38,703 bases of DNA, taken from contig NZ_CACWPP010000036.1 of NCBI RefSeq assembly GCF_902762735.1, forward strand, positions 1 through 38,703. Direction: 5' to 3'. The translations under genes were made by a program, and so were the position numbers. Positions 17,375-25,621 of the stretch are shown piece by piece (the first letter of the stretch is position 1; every line of letters starts with the position of its first letter). The stretch is from an uncultured Ruminococcus sp. Lineage in GTDB: Bacteria > Bacillota > Clostridia > Oscillospirales > Ruminococcaceae. The notes under the pieces are model-generated. The model saw only the letters and a program-made list of their open reading frames with translations. It ran no database searches and was not told the origin of the DNA.

Positions 17375-18844
17375 ATGAGTAAAGTAAATCTTAATATACC
17401 TGAGGTCGAAATACGTGAGATACGCCTTAATTCGATCACGGGTTTTCAGGGAACTGCTAAGGAACTGGTAGATGCCTGTTCCGCATGCGGAGGAAAAATG
17501 AAAGACAAGAACAGGTCTTTCAGTCAGTGTCTTGGCTGCGGAACTTCAAACGCTGCCTGCACACTTACACTTATCCAGGACGCGGCGATAATCTCACACG
17601 GTCCTGTGGGCTGTTCGACCTGCCTGCATGAATTTGCATTCACTTACAGGGTGAATGCTTATCTCAGACAGCTGGAACACCCGACACAGAGAAAGATATT
17701 CTCTACCAATCTGGAGGAAAAGGACACCATCTACGGCGGCGCGAAAAAGCTGGAAGCCGCCATCAGAGAGGTGCATAAAAGGGCAAAGCCAAAGGCGATA
17801 TTCGTCATAACCACCTGCGCGGCAGGCATCATCGGTGATGATGTGGAAAGTGTCACAAATGCGGCACAGAAAGAACTGGGCATACCTGTTGTGGCAGTAT
17901 TCTGCGAGGGATTCAGGTCTAAGATGTGGACTTCGGGCTTTGATGCAGGCTATCACGGCATCGCAAGGAAGATAATCAAGCCTGCAAGACAGAAGAGGAA
18001 TATCATCAATGTCATAAACTTCTGGGGCAGTGATATTTTCAGGGAGTGGTTCGCTGAATTCGGCTACGAACCAAACTATATCACACCATTTGCAACGGTG
18101 GACAGCCTCAGCTATTCCAGCGAGGCGGCGCTGACCATACAGGCATGTTCGACACTGGGCAGTTATCTCGGTGCGGCGCTGGAACAGGGCTTCGGTGTGC
18201 CTGAGATACGCAATTCGCCCCCTTACGGCATAGCACAGACCGACCGCTGGTTCAGGGAACTGGGTCAGATATTGGGCAAGGAAAAGGAAGTCGAAGAATT
18301 CCTCGCACGCAAGAAAGCCGAGTATATGCCGAAAATAGAGGCTCTGCGCGAAAAGCTGAAAGGCAAGACCGCTTATGTTACAGCGGGCGCTTCTCACGGT
18401 CATTCACTGCTGGCACTGCTGAAAGAACTGGGCATGGAAACTCAGGGCGCGGCAATATTCCACCACGACCCCAAATACGACAACGAGGACGAACGTGCCG
18501 ACACTCTCAGCCATACAGTTGCAGACTACGGCGATGTGCCGAATTACAATGTCTGCAACAAGCAGGAGTTCGAGCTGGTCAATGTACTCAACCGCATACG
18601 CCCCGACATATTGCTTGCGCGGCACGGCGGCATGACCCTCTGGGGCGCTAAGCTGGGCATACCCTCACTGCTGGTGGGCGATGAACATTTCGGCATGGGC
18701 TATGAGGGTCTTGTGGCTTACGGCGAACGCATACTTGAGACCATCGATAACGACGAGTTTGTAAAGAACCTTGCAAAGCATTCTGTCAACCCCTATACAA
18801 AATGGTGGCTTGAACAGGAGCCGTACACATTTTTAGGAAAGTAA
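17375..18844 (+). CDS. Nitrogenase component 1 alpha-like subunit (NifD/MarD-like)
   Basis: 489 residues. P-cluster ligand candidates are Cys55 (CLGCGTSN), Cys80 (HGPVGC) and Cys148 (TTCAAGIIGDD). The cofactor ligands align as Cys258 (IQACSTL, NifD Cys275) and His438 (DEHFGMGYEG, NifD His442), so a NifB-co-derived cluster can probably be held. The segment before the FeMo-co pocket reads GFDAGYHGI instead of GVSQSLGHHI, so NifD Gln191 is not kept while a His is. These changes point away from nitrogenase. Its partner follows 13 bases downstream. By family and sulfur neighbours it is most like methylthio-alkane reductase alpha (inference). Confidence 0.85.
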   Translation: MSKVNLNIPEVEIREIRLNSITGFQGTAKELVDACSACGGKMKDKNRSFSQCLGCGTSNAACTLTLIQDAAIISHGPVGCSTCLHEFAFTYRVNAYLRQLEHPTQRKIFSTNLEEKDTIYGGAKKLEAAIREVHKRAKPKAIFVITTCAAGIIGDDVESVTNAAQKELGIPVVAVFCEGFRSKMWTSGFDAGYHGIARKIIKPARQKRNIINVINFWGSDIFREWFAEFGYEPNYITPFATVDSLSYSSEAALTIQACSTLGSYLGAALEQGFGVPEIRNSPPYGIAQTDRWFRELGQILGKEKEVEEFLARKKAEYMPKIEALREKLKGKTAYVTAGASHGHSLLALLKELGMETQGAAIFHHDPKYDNEDERADTLSHTVADYGDVPNYNVCNKQEFELVNVLNRIRPDILLARHGGMTLWGAKLGIPSLLVGDEHFGMGYEGLVAYGERILETIDNDEFVKNLAKHSVNPYTKWWLEQEPYTFLGK

Positions 18845-18857
18845 AGGAGTAATATAT

Positions 18858-20198
18858 ATGGCAGGACTTATAGAACAAGAGCGCTACACCTGCGCGATAG
18901 GTGCTTTGCAGACGGTAGTTGCTATCCCCCGCGCTGTGCCGATACTTCATTCGGGACCGGGCTGCGGAGTTATGATAAAGGGCTTTTTTGAGAGAGCCTC
19001 AGGCTATGCGGGCGGCGAAACTGCGCCCTGCACCAATTTCAGCGAAAAAGAGGTCGTTTTCGGCGGCACTGACAGGCTGAGGAATATCATAAAGAACACC
19101 TACAAGGTGCTGGACACCGATCTTCAGGTGGTGGTAACAGGCTGTACCGCAGGCATCGTGGGCGATGACGTGGCAAGTGTAACAGATGAATTCCTCTGGG
19201 AAGAGGACAGACCCATCGTGCATGTGGAAACTTCGGGCTTCAAATCGAACAACTATGTATCGCATTCGGCGGTGGTAAATGCGATAATCGACCAGTATGT
19301 GAGCCGCTTTGAAGAGGAAAATCCCGCAAGGAGCGAGAAGAACTTAGTCAATGTATTTGCATCTATCCCCTATCAGGATCAGTTCTGGAAAGGCAACCTG
19401 AAAGAATACAAGCGCCTGCTGGAAGGTCTGGGATTGAAGGTCAATATCCTCTTCGGACCGCATTCGGGCGGCGTTAAGGAGTGGCAGACCATACCTAAGG
19501 CGAACTTCAACGTGTTCATATCTCCCTGGTACGGTGAGCCGATAGTAAAAAATCTGGAGAGAAAGTACGGTCAGCCGTACTATCAGTTCGGCTATCTGCC
19601 CATCGGTGCGAATGAGACTACAAAGTTCCTGAACGGCGTGCTGGAATACGCCATAGAACAGGGCGCAGGCATCGACGAGATAAAAGCCCGCGCATTCATA
19701 GCTGAAGAAGAAAGAGCCTACTATGAAGAACTTGACAATCTGGCGACTTTCCTGCTGGAATTCAGATACGGTCTGCCGAGTTATGCGCATGTACTGCATG
19801 ATGCGGGATATGTGGTCGGTCTGACAAAGTTTTTGCTGCACGAAACAGGCGTGATACCCAAAGAGCAGTTCATAGTGGATAATGTTCCCGCCAAGTATCA
19901 GGAGAAGATAGCTGAGGAGATACGCTCGGTATCGGACAAGCGCGAGATACCCGTATACTTCGACCCCGATGCGGGCGCTATGCAGGACGTTATCAGGGGA
20001 CTTGACAACAAGGGCAGAGCGCTCATACTGGGAAGCGGCTGGGATAAGGAACTTGCCGCAGAGATAGGCGGAGATTTCCTCTCCATCGCCTGCCCCACAC
20101 CTTACCGCATCGTGCTGACTACGAACTATGTGGGCTACACAGGCGGTCTGCGGGTGATAGAGGACATCTACAACACCGCCCTTGCGACCTACAAGTAA
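18858..20198 (+). CDS. Nitrogenase component 1 beta-like subunit (NifK/MarK-like)
   Basis: 446 residues. P-cluster ligand candidates are Cys12 (YTCAIGA), Cys36 (HSGPGCG) and Cys96 (TGCTAGIVGDD), spaced 24 and 60, close to NifK Cys70, Cys95 and Cys153. The N-terminal extension of true NifK (about 58 residues) is absent, as in nitrogenase-like enzymes and NifN. It should pair with the NifD-like protein just upstream to form a heterotetramer. NifN is the alternative, but no second D/K pair exists here. GGAG precedes the ATG by 8 bases. A MITE follows 12 bases after its stop. Confidence 0.85.
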   Translation: MAGLIEQERYTCAIGALQTVVAIPRAVPILHSGPGCGVMIKGFFERASGYAGGETAPCTNFSEKEVVFGGTDRLRNIIKNTYKVLDTDLQVVVTGCTAGIVGDDVASVTDEFLWEEDRPIVHVETSGFKSNNYVSHSAVVNAIIDQYVSRFEEENPARSEKNLVNVFASIPYQDQFWKGNLKEYKRLLEGLGLKVNILFGPHSGGVKEWQTIPKANFNVFISPWYGEPIVKNLERKYGQPYYQFGYLPIGANETTKFLNGVLEYAIEQGAGIDEIKARAFIAEEERAYYEELDNLATFLLEFRYGLPSYAHVLHDAGYVVGLTKFLLHETGVIPKEQFIVDNVPAKYQEKIAEEIRSVSDKREIPVYFDPDAGAMQDVIRGLDNKGRALILGSGWDKELAAEIGGDFLSIACPTPYRIVLTTNYVGYTGGLRVIEDIYNTALATYK

Positions 20199-20210
20199 CA
20201 CCATATTTGA

Positions 20211-20336
20211 ATGTGGTTATCCCGCTGACACACCACAAAAACAGCGGCTATACAGAACTTAAGGTTCTTGGCGTGTGGTGCTCAATTATCCTTTTGTTTA
20301 CTGCATTTTTAGTTGGTGTGCTAAAGGGATAGTCAT
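20211..20336. mobile_element. MITE-like element, family 1, inserted between nifK-like and nifX-like genes
   Basis: A 126-bp element running from ATGTGGTTATCCC to GGGATAGTCAT, flanked by perfect 8-bp duplications ATATTTGA (20203-20210 and 20337-20344). The ribosome binding site of the next gene (AAAGGA) begins at the right duplication. Confidence 0.88.
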
Positions 20337-20357
20337 ATATTTGAAAGGACTGATATA

Positions 20358-20690
20358 ATGGCGAAAGTCGCTGTTGCAACATCTGACGGCTTCACTGTCA
20401 ACGAACATTTCGGGCATGCACAGTTCTTCCGCATTTACAAGCTGAATGCTGACGGTTACGAATATGAGGACATACGCGATGCGGTGGCTGTCTGTCAGCA
20501 GAAACTCGGGCATGATGAGAGCCGCTTCGACAAGATCATCGAACTGCTCTCGGACTGCGATGCAGTGCTTGTCAACCGCATCGGCGAGGGCGCGGCGGCG
20601 TACCTCATCGGCAAAGGCGTGCGGGTATTTGAAGTCAGCGGGAGCATTGACGGTGTGCTGACAAAGCTCATCTCAGACAATATGATATGA
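20358..20690 (+). CDS. NifX-like metallocluster-binding protein (second copy)
   Basis: 110 residues of the NifX/NafY/NifB-C family: VAVATSDGFTVNEHFGHAQFF at the start and AVLVNRIGEGAAAYL in the second half. It resembles the gene at 14788 (EHFGHAQFF against RHFGQADEF), but lacks the CPACHGGEH segment. The likely role is as a carrier of, or chaperone for, the cofactor or component 1. AAAGGA lies about 11 bases before the ATG. It was probably the last gene of the nifHDK-like operon before the MITE entered the gap. A terminator follows. Confidence 0.85.
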   Translation: MAKVAVATSDGFTVNEHFGHAQFFRIYKLNADGYEYEDIRDAVAVCQQKLGHDESRFDKIIELLSDCDAVLVNRIGEGAAAYLIGKGVRVFEVSGSIDGVLTKLISDNMI

Positions 20691-20697
20691 CAGCATA

Positions 20698-20731
20698 AGT
20701 CCGTAAAGCAAGCACGCTTTACGGACTTTTC
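20698..20731 (+). terminator. Terminator of the nif-like operon
   Basis: Perfect 12-base stem AGTCCGTAAAGC / GCTTTACGGACT followed by TTTT. Confidence 0.9.
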
Positions 20732-20743
20732 CATACTTATAAC

Positions 20744-20937
20744 TCCCATTTTTGATGTGTATTGCTTATGATACAAAATGGCTGAATACACAACCAAATT
20801 GGGATGTGATTATCCCGCTGACACACCACAAAAACAGCGGCTATACAGAACTTTAGGTTCTTGGCGTTGGGCGCTCAATTATCCTTTTGTTCACCGCATT
20901 TTTAGTTGGTGTGCTAAAGGGATAGTCATAAATTGGG
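20744..20937. mobile_element. Family 2 element disrupted by a nested family 1 element
   Basis: A family 2 element without its inner hairpin (TCCCATTTTTGATGTG ... CACAACCAAATTGGG) is flanked by ATACTTATAA at 20733-20742 and 20938-20947. Its right end holds a complete family 1 element (next entry), giving the order of the two insertions. Confidence 0.8.
20804..20929. mobile_element. MITE-like element, family 1 (nested copy)
   Basis: Runs from ATGTGATTATCCC to GGGATAGTCAT, flanked by the 8-bp duplication AAATTGGG at 20796-20803 and 20930-20937, which is the end of the family 2 host element. Confidence 0.88.
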
Positions 20938-20945
20938 ATACTTAT

Positions 20946-20994
20946 AAAAAGCAGGACGGCAGTGCCTTCACAGCAGGTGCATCGTCCTGCTTTT
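20946..20994. terminator. Bidirectional terminator-like hairpin
   Basis: AAAAGCAGGACG / CGTCCTGCTTTT with a loop of about 24 bases. T runs on both strands. Confidence 0.6.
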
Positions 20995-21085
20995 AACATA
21001 ACTCAAACATGACCGAAACTTTACGCAAACAATCCCGCTGTATCATTTAGTCACATCAAAGATAAACGATACGGAGGTAATCAAC

Positions 21086-22096
21086 ATGAAAACATTGTAT
21101 TTAGTAACAGGCGCGGCAGGATTTCTGGGCGGCACGGTATGCCGTCAGCTTATTGAACAGGGGCGCAGTGTGCGGGCTTTCGTTCTGCCCAACGACCCCG
21201 CCATGAAGTTCATACCCGAAGAGGCTGAGATAGTCACAGGCGACCTCTGCGATAAAAATTCGCTGGAGAGATTTTTCACCGTCCCCGAAGATACCGAAAC
21301 AGTAGTGTTCCATATAGCAAGCATAGTCACGGTCGATCCGTCTTACAGTCAGAAAGTCATAGATGTCAACGTGGGCGGCACGCAGAATATCATAGACCTC
21401 TGCCTTGCCCACAAAGAATGCCGCAGGCTGATATATTGCAGCAGCACAGGCGCTATCCCCGAAACTGCCGCAGGCACACCGATACGCGAAGTTTCGCAGT
21501 TCGACACCGAAAAGGTGGTGGGCTGTTACAGTCAGTCAAAAGCTATGGCGACCCAGCTGGTGCTTGATGCGGTGCGCGAAAAGGGGCTTGATGCCTGCAT
21601 CGTCCACCCCAGCGGCATAATGGGACCCGAAGACTACGCCGTTGGCGAGACCACAGGCACACTGCTGAAAATAATCGGCGGCGAGATGCCCATGGGCATT
21701 GACGGCAGTTTCAACCTCTGTGACGTGCGCGACCTTGCCAACGGCACTATCCTCGCGGCAGACAAGGGGCGCAAGGGCGAATGCTACATTCTCGGCAACG
21801 ATACGGTGTCTTTCCGCGACTTCACAAAGCTGGTCTGCGAAGAGAGCAGCTGCAAGCCCGTGAAATTCTTCCTGCCGCTGAGTATCGCCGCATTCATCGC
21901 GGGCATAATGGAGAAAAGCGCAAGAAAAAAAGGCAAAAAGCCCCTTATGACCGGCTTCTCGGTATACAATCTTGCAAGGAACAACACATTCGATTCGGGC
22001 AAGGCAAAGCGCGAACTGGGCTACACCACCCGTTCCTACCGCGAAACACTGCGAGATGAGATAGCGTGGCTGAGAAAGTCGGGCAAGATAGCGTGA
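21086..22096 (+). CDS. Extended short-chain dehydrogenase (NAD-dependent epimerase/dehydratase, dihydroflavonol-reductase-like)
   Basis: 336 residues with a Rossmann fold: TGAAGFLGG nucleotide motif at the N-terminus, GDLCD acidic region, and the catalytic YSQSK (YxxxK) with an upstream CSSTGA serine. The C-terminal half has the HPSGIMGP and DVRDLANG segments of the extended family. The substrate cannot be told from the sequence. A hydrophobic stretch (LPLSIAAFIAGIM) could touch the membrane. GGAGG lies 7 bases before the ATG. It is followed after 9 bases by another dehydrogenase, so the two probably act in one pathway. Confidence 0.85.
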   Translation: MKTLYLVTGAAGFLGGTVCRQLIEQGRSVRAFVLPNDPAMKFIPEEAEIVTGDLCDKNSLERFFTVPEDTETVVFHIASIVTVDPSYSQKVIDVNVGGTQNIIDLCLAHKECRRLIYCSSTGAIPETAAGTPIREVSQFDTEKVVGCYSQSKAMATQLVLDAVREKGLDACIVHPSGIMGPEDYAVGETTGTLLKIIGGEMPMGIDGSFNLCDVRDLANGTILAADKGRKGECYILGNDTVSFRDFTKLVCEESSCKPVKFFLPLSIAAFIAGIMEKSARKKGKKPLMTGFSVYNLARNNTFDSGKAKRELGYTTRSYRETLRDEIAWLRKSGKIA

Positions 22097-22105
22097 GGTG
22101 ACAAA

Positions 22106-22927
22106 ATGGCTGATGTTTGTGTTATAACAGGCGGCGGGAGCGGCATGGGTCTTGCCGCCGCAGGATATATGCCGAAAAGCAAGATGATAGTCATAGCGGG
22201 CAGAACAGTCACAAAGCTGGAAAAAGCCGCAGAAAAACTCCGCGCGGAGGGATTTGAGGTATACACAAAAGCCTGCGACACCTCCGACAGAAAAAGCGTC
22301 AAAGCGCTGGCTGAGTATGCCGCATCTCTCGGGAATGTGCGCAATGTCATAAATGCCGCAGGTCTTTCACCCTCAATGGCTGACCCCGAAAAACTGCTGA
22401 GGGTCAACGCACTTGGAACTGTCTACGTGAACAGCGAATTTCGCAAAGTCATGGCAAGCGGGAGCGTCATACTGGATATATCATCAAATTCCGCATACGC
22501 CCTGCCCTCTGTTATCATACCTAAACGCACCTATAAACTGGCAGACACCGATGAAGAAAAGTTCCTGAAAAAACTGCTCAGGCTTTGCCGTCTGCCGAAA
22601 GACAAGTACAAGCAGTCGGGACTTGCCTACGCGCTGTCAAAGAATTTCACCGTCTGGTACGCAGGCAAGTGCGCCTTTGAATACGGCGGCGATGGCATAA
22701 GAGTGCTGTCCCTCAGCCCGGGACTTATCTCGACAGATATGGGCTGCGCCGAATCCGAAGAGGGCGCACAGATGCTTAGATACGGTGCCGAAAAACGCAT
22801 GGGCACTCCCGAAGAACTGGGCTACGCCATAGCCACCGCCGCCGATGAGCGCAACGGCTACCTCGCAGGCGTGGATATACTCTGTGACGGCGGCTGTACT
22901 TTCGGCAGAAAATACAACCCGCAATAA
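22106..22927 (+). CDS. Classical short-chain dehydrogenase/reductase
   Basis: 273 residues, Rossmann fold: TGGGSGMG cofactor motif, VIAGRT after beta-2, NAAGLS (NAG-type motif), ILDISSNSA with the catalytic serine, YALSK (YxxxK), and SPGLISTDMG. The C-terminal GYLAGVDILCDGG is typical of the family. The insert between Ser and Tyr (about 45 residues, KRTYKLADTDEEKFLKKLLR) is longer than usual. The Arg after the second strand suggests NADPH (inference). It starts 9 bases after the preceding dehydrogenase, with GAGGTG as ribosome site. No promoter lies between them. Confidence 0.85.
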   Translation: MADVCVITGGGSGMGLAAAGYMPKSKMIVIAGRTVTKLEKAAEKLRAEGFEVYTKACDTSDRKSVKALAEYAASLGNVRNVINAAGLSPSMADPEKLLRVNALGTVYVNSEFRKVMASGSVILDISSNSAYALPSVIIPKRTYKLADTDEEKFLKKLLRLCRLPKDKYKQSGLAYALSKNFTVWYAGKCAFEYGGDGIRVLSLSPGLISTDMGCAESEEGAQMLRYGAEKRMGTPEELGYAIATAADERNGYLAGVDILCDGGCTFGRKYNPQ

Positions 22928-23083
22928 TCGGGAAAGCAATTTTTGAAAAGAACGACCAATAATTGCGGTATCCATTTGTTTTCTCCGCTGTTTCAAGTAA
23001 TATTTTATAACAAGGTATTGTGTCATTCATAATCTTTAGCGCAGATTTGCACAATATATTTAAAAATGTTCAAATAATTTTTA

Positions 23084-23112
23084 TTGAACTCTCCTATCTA
23101 CTGTGTTATAAT
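23084..23112 (+). promoter_or_regulatory. Promoter of the LRR surface protein gene
   Basis: TTGAAC at 23084 and TATAAT at 23107, 17-base spacer. It implies a 5' leader of about 235 bases. The stretch from 22928 to 23083 shows nothing else. Confidence 0.65.
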
Positions 23113-23161
23113 ATTCACATTAAGCAAGGTGAACGTTTACTGATTTTTGTGATGTACCCTA

Positions 23162-23262
23162 ATAGCGATCCGCCTTAAAATTCAGACAAAATCCGGTCAC
23201 AAAACCCATAGAGCCTAGCTTTTGCGACCGGATTTTGTGAATTTAAACAGTTGGATCGCTAT
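23162..23262 (+). other. Long nested inverted repeat in the leader of the LRR gene
   Basis: Outer arms ATAGCGATCC (23162-23171) and GGATCGCTAT (23253-23262) are perfect. Inside, CAAAATCCGGTC and GACCGGATTTTG pair, then CAAAA with TTTTG around a small loop. It would form an almost continuous hairpin of over 30 pairs. It could be a structured leader RNA or a small palindromic mobile element; no target duplication is clear. Confidence 0.6.
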
Positions 23263-23278
23263 AAAAATACGCCTGTCT

Positions 23279-23309
23279 CATCAGTGCGCTGTTGTCCGCA
23301 CCGCTGATG
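23279..23309 (+). other. Second leader hairpin
   Basis: CATCAGTGCG and CGCACCGCTGATG pair with a short loop, 45 bases before the LRR protein start. Confidence 0.4.
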
Positions 23310-23354
23310 AACGGCGGCGATCATTGTATAATTCGATTATAAGGAGAAAACATT

Positions 23355-25109
23355 ATGGCTAACAAGATAATGAGATCGACCCTCGCGGGCGTTCTGGCAG
23401 TCCTCAGCGTTGCCGCTTATGTACCGGGCACTGCTGTAAGCACTTTTTTTGCAGACACCGCCATCACTGCAAGCGCTTCTTCTGTTTATGGTGACTTCAC
23501 TTACGATGAACTCGCAAGCGGCAGTCTCTCGATAACCAAGTACAGCGGTCACGACACTAAAGTGACCATACCCTCAGAGATAAACGGCAAGACCGTCACT
23601 GAGATAGGCGCAAACGCATTTATAAAGAACACCGATATGACAGATGTGACTATACCCAACACTGTTACAAACATCGGTGATTTCGCATTCTGCGGCTGTT
23701 CTAAGCTCAAAAAGGTCATCATACCGAACAGCATCACTTCTATGGGACGCGGTGCTTTCGCGGGCTGTATGGAGCTGGCAGGTCTGTACCTCTCAAGCAG
23801 TCTGACCGAGATACCCGAAGGCGCATTCCAGAGATGTGCTTCTTTGCAGACCGTCACCATTCCCGAAAATGTAACTTCCATCGGCAATTACGCTTTCCAG
23901 GAATGCTCGACACTGGCAAGGGCAACATTACACTCAGGTGTAAGTTCCATCGGCAAGAAGGCTTTCTACGGCTGTGAGAACCTGCTCGGCATGGTATTGC
24001 CCGAAAAAGTCACCGAGATACCCGAGTACGCATTCTTCGGCTGCAAGAAACTTGACAAGGTATATTTCCGTGAGGGTCTGACCGCCATCGGCGATTCCGC
24101 TTTCGGAAGCTGTGAGTCTCTGCCAAGCGTTGACCTGCCTTCAACACTGACTTCGATAGGCAGTGACGCTTTTGCAAACTGCAAAAAGCTGTCAGCCGTT
24201 ACCATACCTGACAGCGTCACAGCTCTCGGCAAGCAGGCATTCACCAACTGCCACGGGCTGACTGAGGTGAAGCTCTCCAAGAACTTAAAGACTATCCCGC
24301 AGGGCGCTTTCATTCTCACGGGCATCACCTCGATAGAGATACCCGAAGGCGTTGATACCATTGAAAATCTTGCATTTTACAGCTGTAAGTCGCTGACAGA
24401 CGTTTCTCTGCCTTCCACCCTCAGTACTTGCGGCGTTAAGATGTTTGAGCTTTGCGCAGATCTCAAAGTCAAATTCGCAGGCACAGAAGCTCAGTGGAAT
24501 GCCATAGATCTCGGCGAAACAAATGATAAGCTGAAAAATGCGTCCATCACATTTGCAGGTGCATCGGCTGCCCCAAAAATTTCTTTCCAGAGCAGTGAAC
24601 ACAGCGTAAAGCTCACATGGACAGCTGTAAACGGCGCTGAAAAGTACGCTGTTGCAGGCTATTCAAACGGCAAGTGGCAGCTCCTCGCACAGACACAGAA
24701 TACCTCCTACGTGCTGGAGGGTCTCAAAGCAGGCACTGATTACAAGATCGCTGTCGTTGCCAAGATCGGCGGCGAATGGAAAATGGATACTTCCAACGCA
24801 GTTACAGTTGCGCTCAAATCATCTTCCGACGTTACATACCCCACAAATATCAAGGTGGAGTACAACGAGAAGGATCACCAGATGCGCTTCTCATGGGATA
24901 AGGTCGCAGGCGCTGAAAAATACGGCATAGCTGTATATCAGGCAGGCATGTGGAGGATACAGGTACCGGGCATCACTGCCAATACCTACACCACTCCCAA
25001 AGGCATGACACCAGGCAAGACATATAAGGTAGCCATCGCCGCTAAGGTAAACGGCAAGTGGGATACCAACAATGCCATCAGGCACGCAGTTACTGTTACC
25101 GTAAAGTGA
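23355..25109 (+). CDS. Secreted leucine-rich repeat (BspA-type) protein with fibronectin III-like domains
   Basis: 584 residues. A signal peptide (MANKIMRSTLAGVLAVLSVA...; cleavage near ASA about residue 42) is followed by about 14 BspA/LRR_5 repeats of about 23 residues with the pattern IPxxVTxIGxxAFxxCxxL (about 65-400), then two fibronectin-like domains (about 405-492 and 497-584), each with AEKYAVAGYSNGKW- or AEKYGIAVYQAGMW-type cores. No sortase signal, transmembrane anchor or dockerin is seen, so it is likely released or bound non-covalently. A role in adhesion is inferred from the family. AAGGAG precedes the ATG. Confidence 0.88.
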   Translation: MANKIMRSTLAGVLAVLSVAAYVPGTAVSTFFADTAITASASSVYGDFTYDELASGSLSITKYSGHDTKVTIPSEINGKTVTEIGANAFIKNTDMTDVTIPNTVTNIGDFAFCGCSKLKKVIIPNSITSMGRGAFAGCMELAGLYLSSSLTEIPEGAFQRCASLQTVTIPENVTSIGNYAFQECSTLARATLHSGVSSIGKKAFYGCENLLGMVLPEKVTEIPEYAFFGCKKLDKVYFREGLTAIGDSAFGSCESLPSVDLPSTLTSIGSDAFANCKKLSAVTIPDSVTALGKQAFTNCHGLTEVKLSKNLKTIPQGAFILTGITSIEIPEGVDTIENLAFYSCKSLTDVSLPSTLSTCGVKMFELCADLKVKFAGTEAQWNAIDLGETNDKLKNASITFAGASAAPKISFQSSEHSVKLTWTAVNGAEKYAVAGYSNGKWQLLAQTQNTSYVLEGLKAGTDYKIAVVAKIGGEWKMDTSNAVTVALKSSSDVTYPTNIKVEYNEKDHQMRFSWDKVAGAEKYGIAVYQAGMWRIQVPGITANTYTTPKGMTPGKTYKVAIAAKVNGKWDTNNAIRHAVTVTVK

Positions 25110-25117
25110 TACATGAT

Positions 25118-25153
25118 AAGGTCAGCGACCCGAACCGGTCTGCTGACCTTTTT
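25118..25153 (+). terminator. Terminator of the LRR gene
   Basis: AAGGTCAGC / GCTGACCTT stem followed by TTT. Confidence 0.85.
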
Positions 25154-25189
25154 GATGCAGGATATTCACACCGCTAAAATAAGCCGCCG

Positions 25190-25244
25190 TGATAAAAAAA
25201 CAGGGTATGTTCCCCGCAAAGGATAACATACCCGTTTTTTATCA
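25190..25244. terminator. Strong bidirectional hairpin
   Basis: TGATAAAAAA / TTTTTTATCA outer arms and GGGTATGTT / AACATACCC inner arms. On the minus strand it would end the leftward transcript that starts near 25615. Confidence 0.65.
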
Positions 25245-25409
25245 TAACGCCGCCGTTCAGGCGCACATTGTCTCCTCAATGACACGCCCGCACAGATACC
25301 CCATGACTGCCCCCGCACCTATTTCATCTTTCCTTAGAGACAGCCATTCTGCGCGTTTGTGCCTTTATTTCTCTTACAGCAAAGTTTAAAATCTTTTATT
25401 GACATTTAA

Positions 25410-25438
25410 TTGACACAAAAATTAATTTGTGATATAAT
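25410..25438 (+). promoter_or_regulatory. Consensus promoter upstream of the two-component system
   Basis: TTGACA at 25410 and TATAAT at 25433, 17-base spacer. A second TTGACA lies 11 bases upstream. It would give the response-regulator mRNA a leader of about 300 bases that runs opposite to the seven-codon ORF. Confidence 0.75.
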
Positions 25439-25504
25439 TAACTTGAATAAGGATTTTAAGATAACTCTGCTCATTTAAATTAATGTACCGTTAACGGTGC
25501 GTTC

Positions 25505-25540
25505 TTACGGTCATGCAGAACAGACTGCACGATACCGTAA
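25505..25540. other. Hairpin directly after the seven-codon ORF
   Basis: TTACGGT-CA-TGCAG / CTGCA-CG-ATACCGTAA, 12 paired bases; ACCGTTAACGGT (25487-25498) is a further perfect palindrome. No T run follows on either strand, so it is not a plain terminator. Confidence 0.5.
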
Positions 25541-25564
25541 TTACCAGTCCCACCATCCAAACAT
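25541..25564 (-). CDS. Seven-residue ORF MFGWWDW (candidate leaderless signal or leader peptide)
   Basis: Seven codons, then TAA. A near-perfect Shine-Dalgarno AGGGAGGT ends 6 bases before the ATG. A leftward promoter (extended -10 TGCTATAAT) lies 57 bases upstream, with direct repeats identical in layout to those before the bacteriocin gene. Three of seven residues are Trp. Known parallels are very short unmodified pheromones (such as the eight-residue SIP of Streptococcus pyogenes) and the WW-motif pheromones of the ComS type; a Trp attenuation leader is the alternative, but no trp gene or terminator pair follows. The AgrC-like kinase next door lacks any AgrB/AgrD partner. Function is inference. 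Confidence 0.45.
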   Translation of the reverse strand: MFGWWDW

Positions 25565-25621
25565 ATCAATACCTCCCTCTTCTCTCGGATATATACAGCT
25601 TTTTCTCATTCCTATGGTATT

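Noticed and set aside
17594-18403. 269-codon minus-strand frame opposite the nifD-like gene (and the 286-codon one opposite nifK-like)
   Set aside because: Antisense shadows without ribosome sites; the forward genes have conserved motifs.
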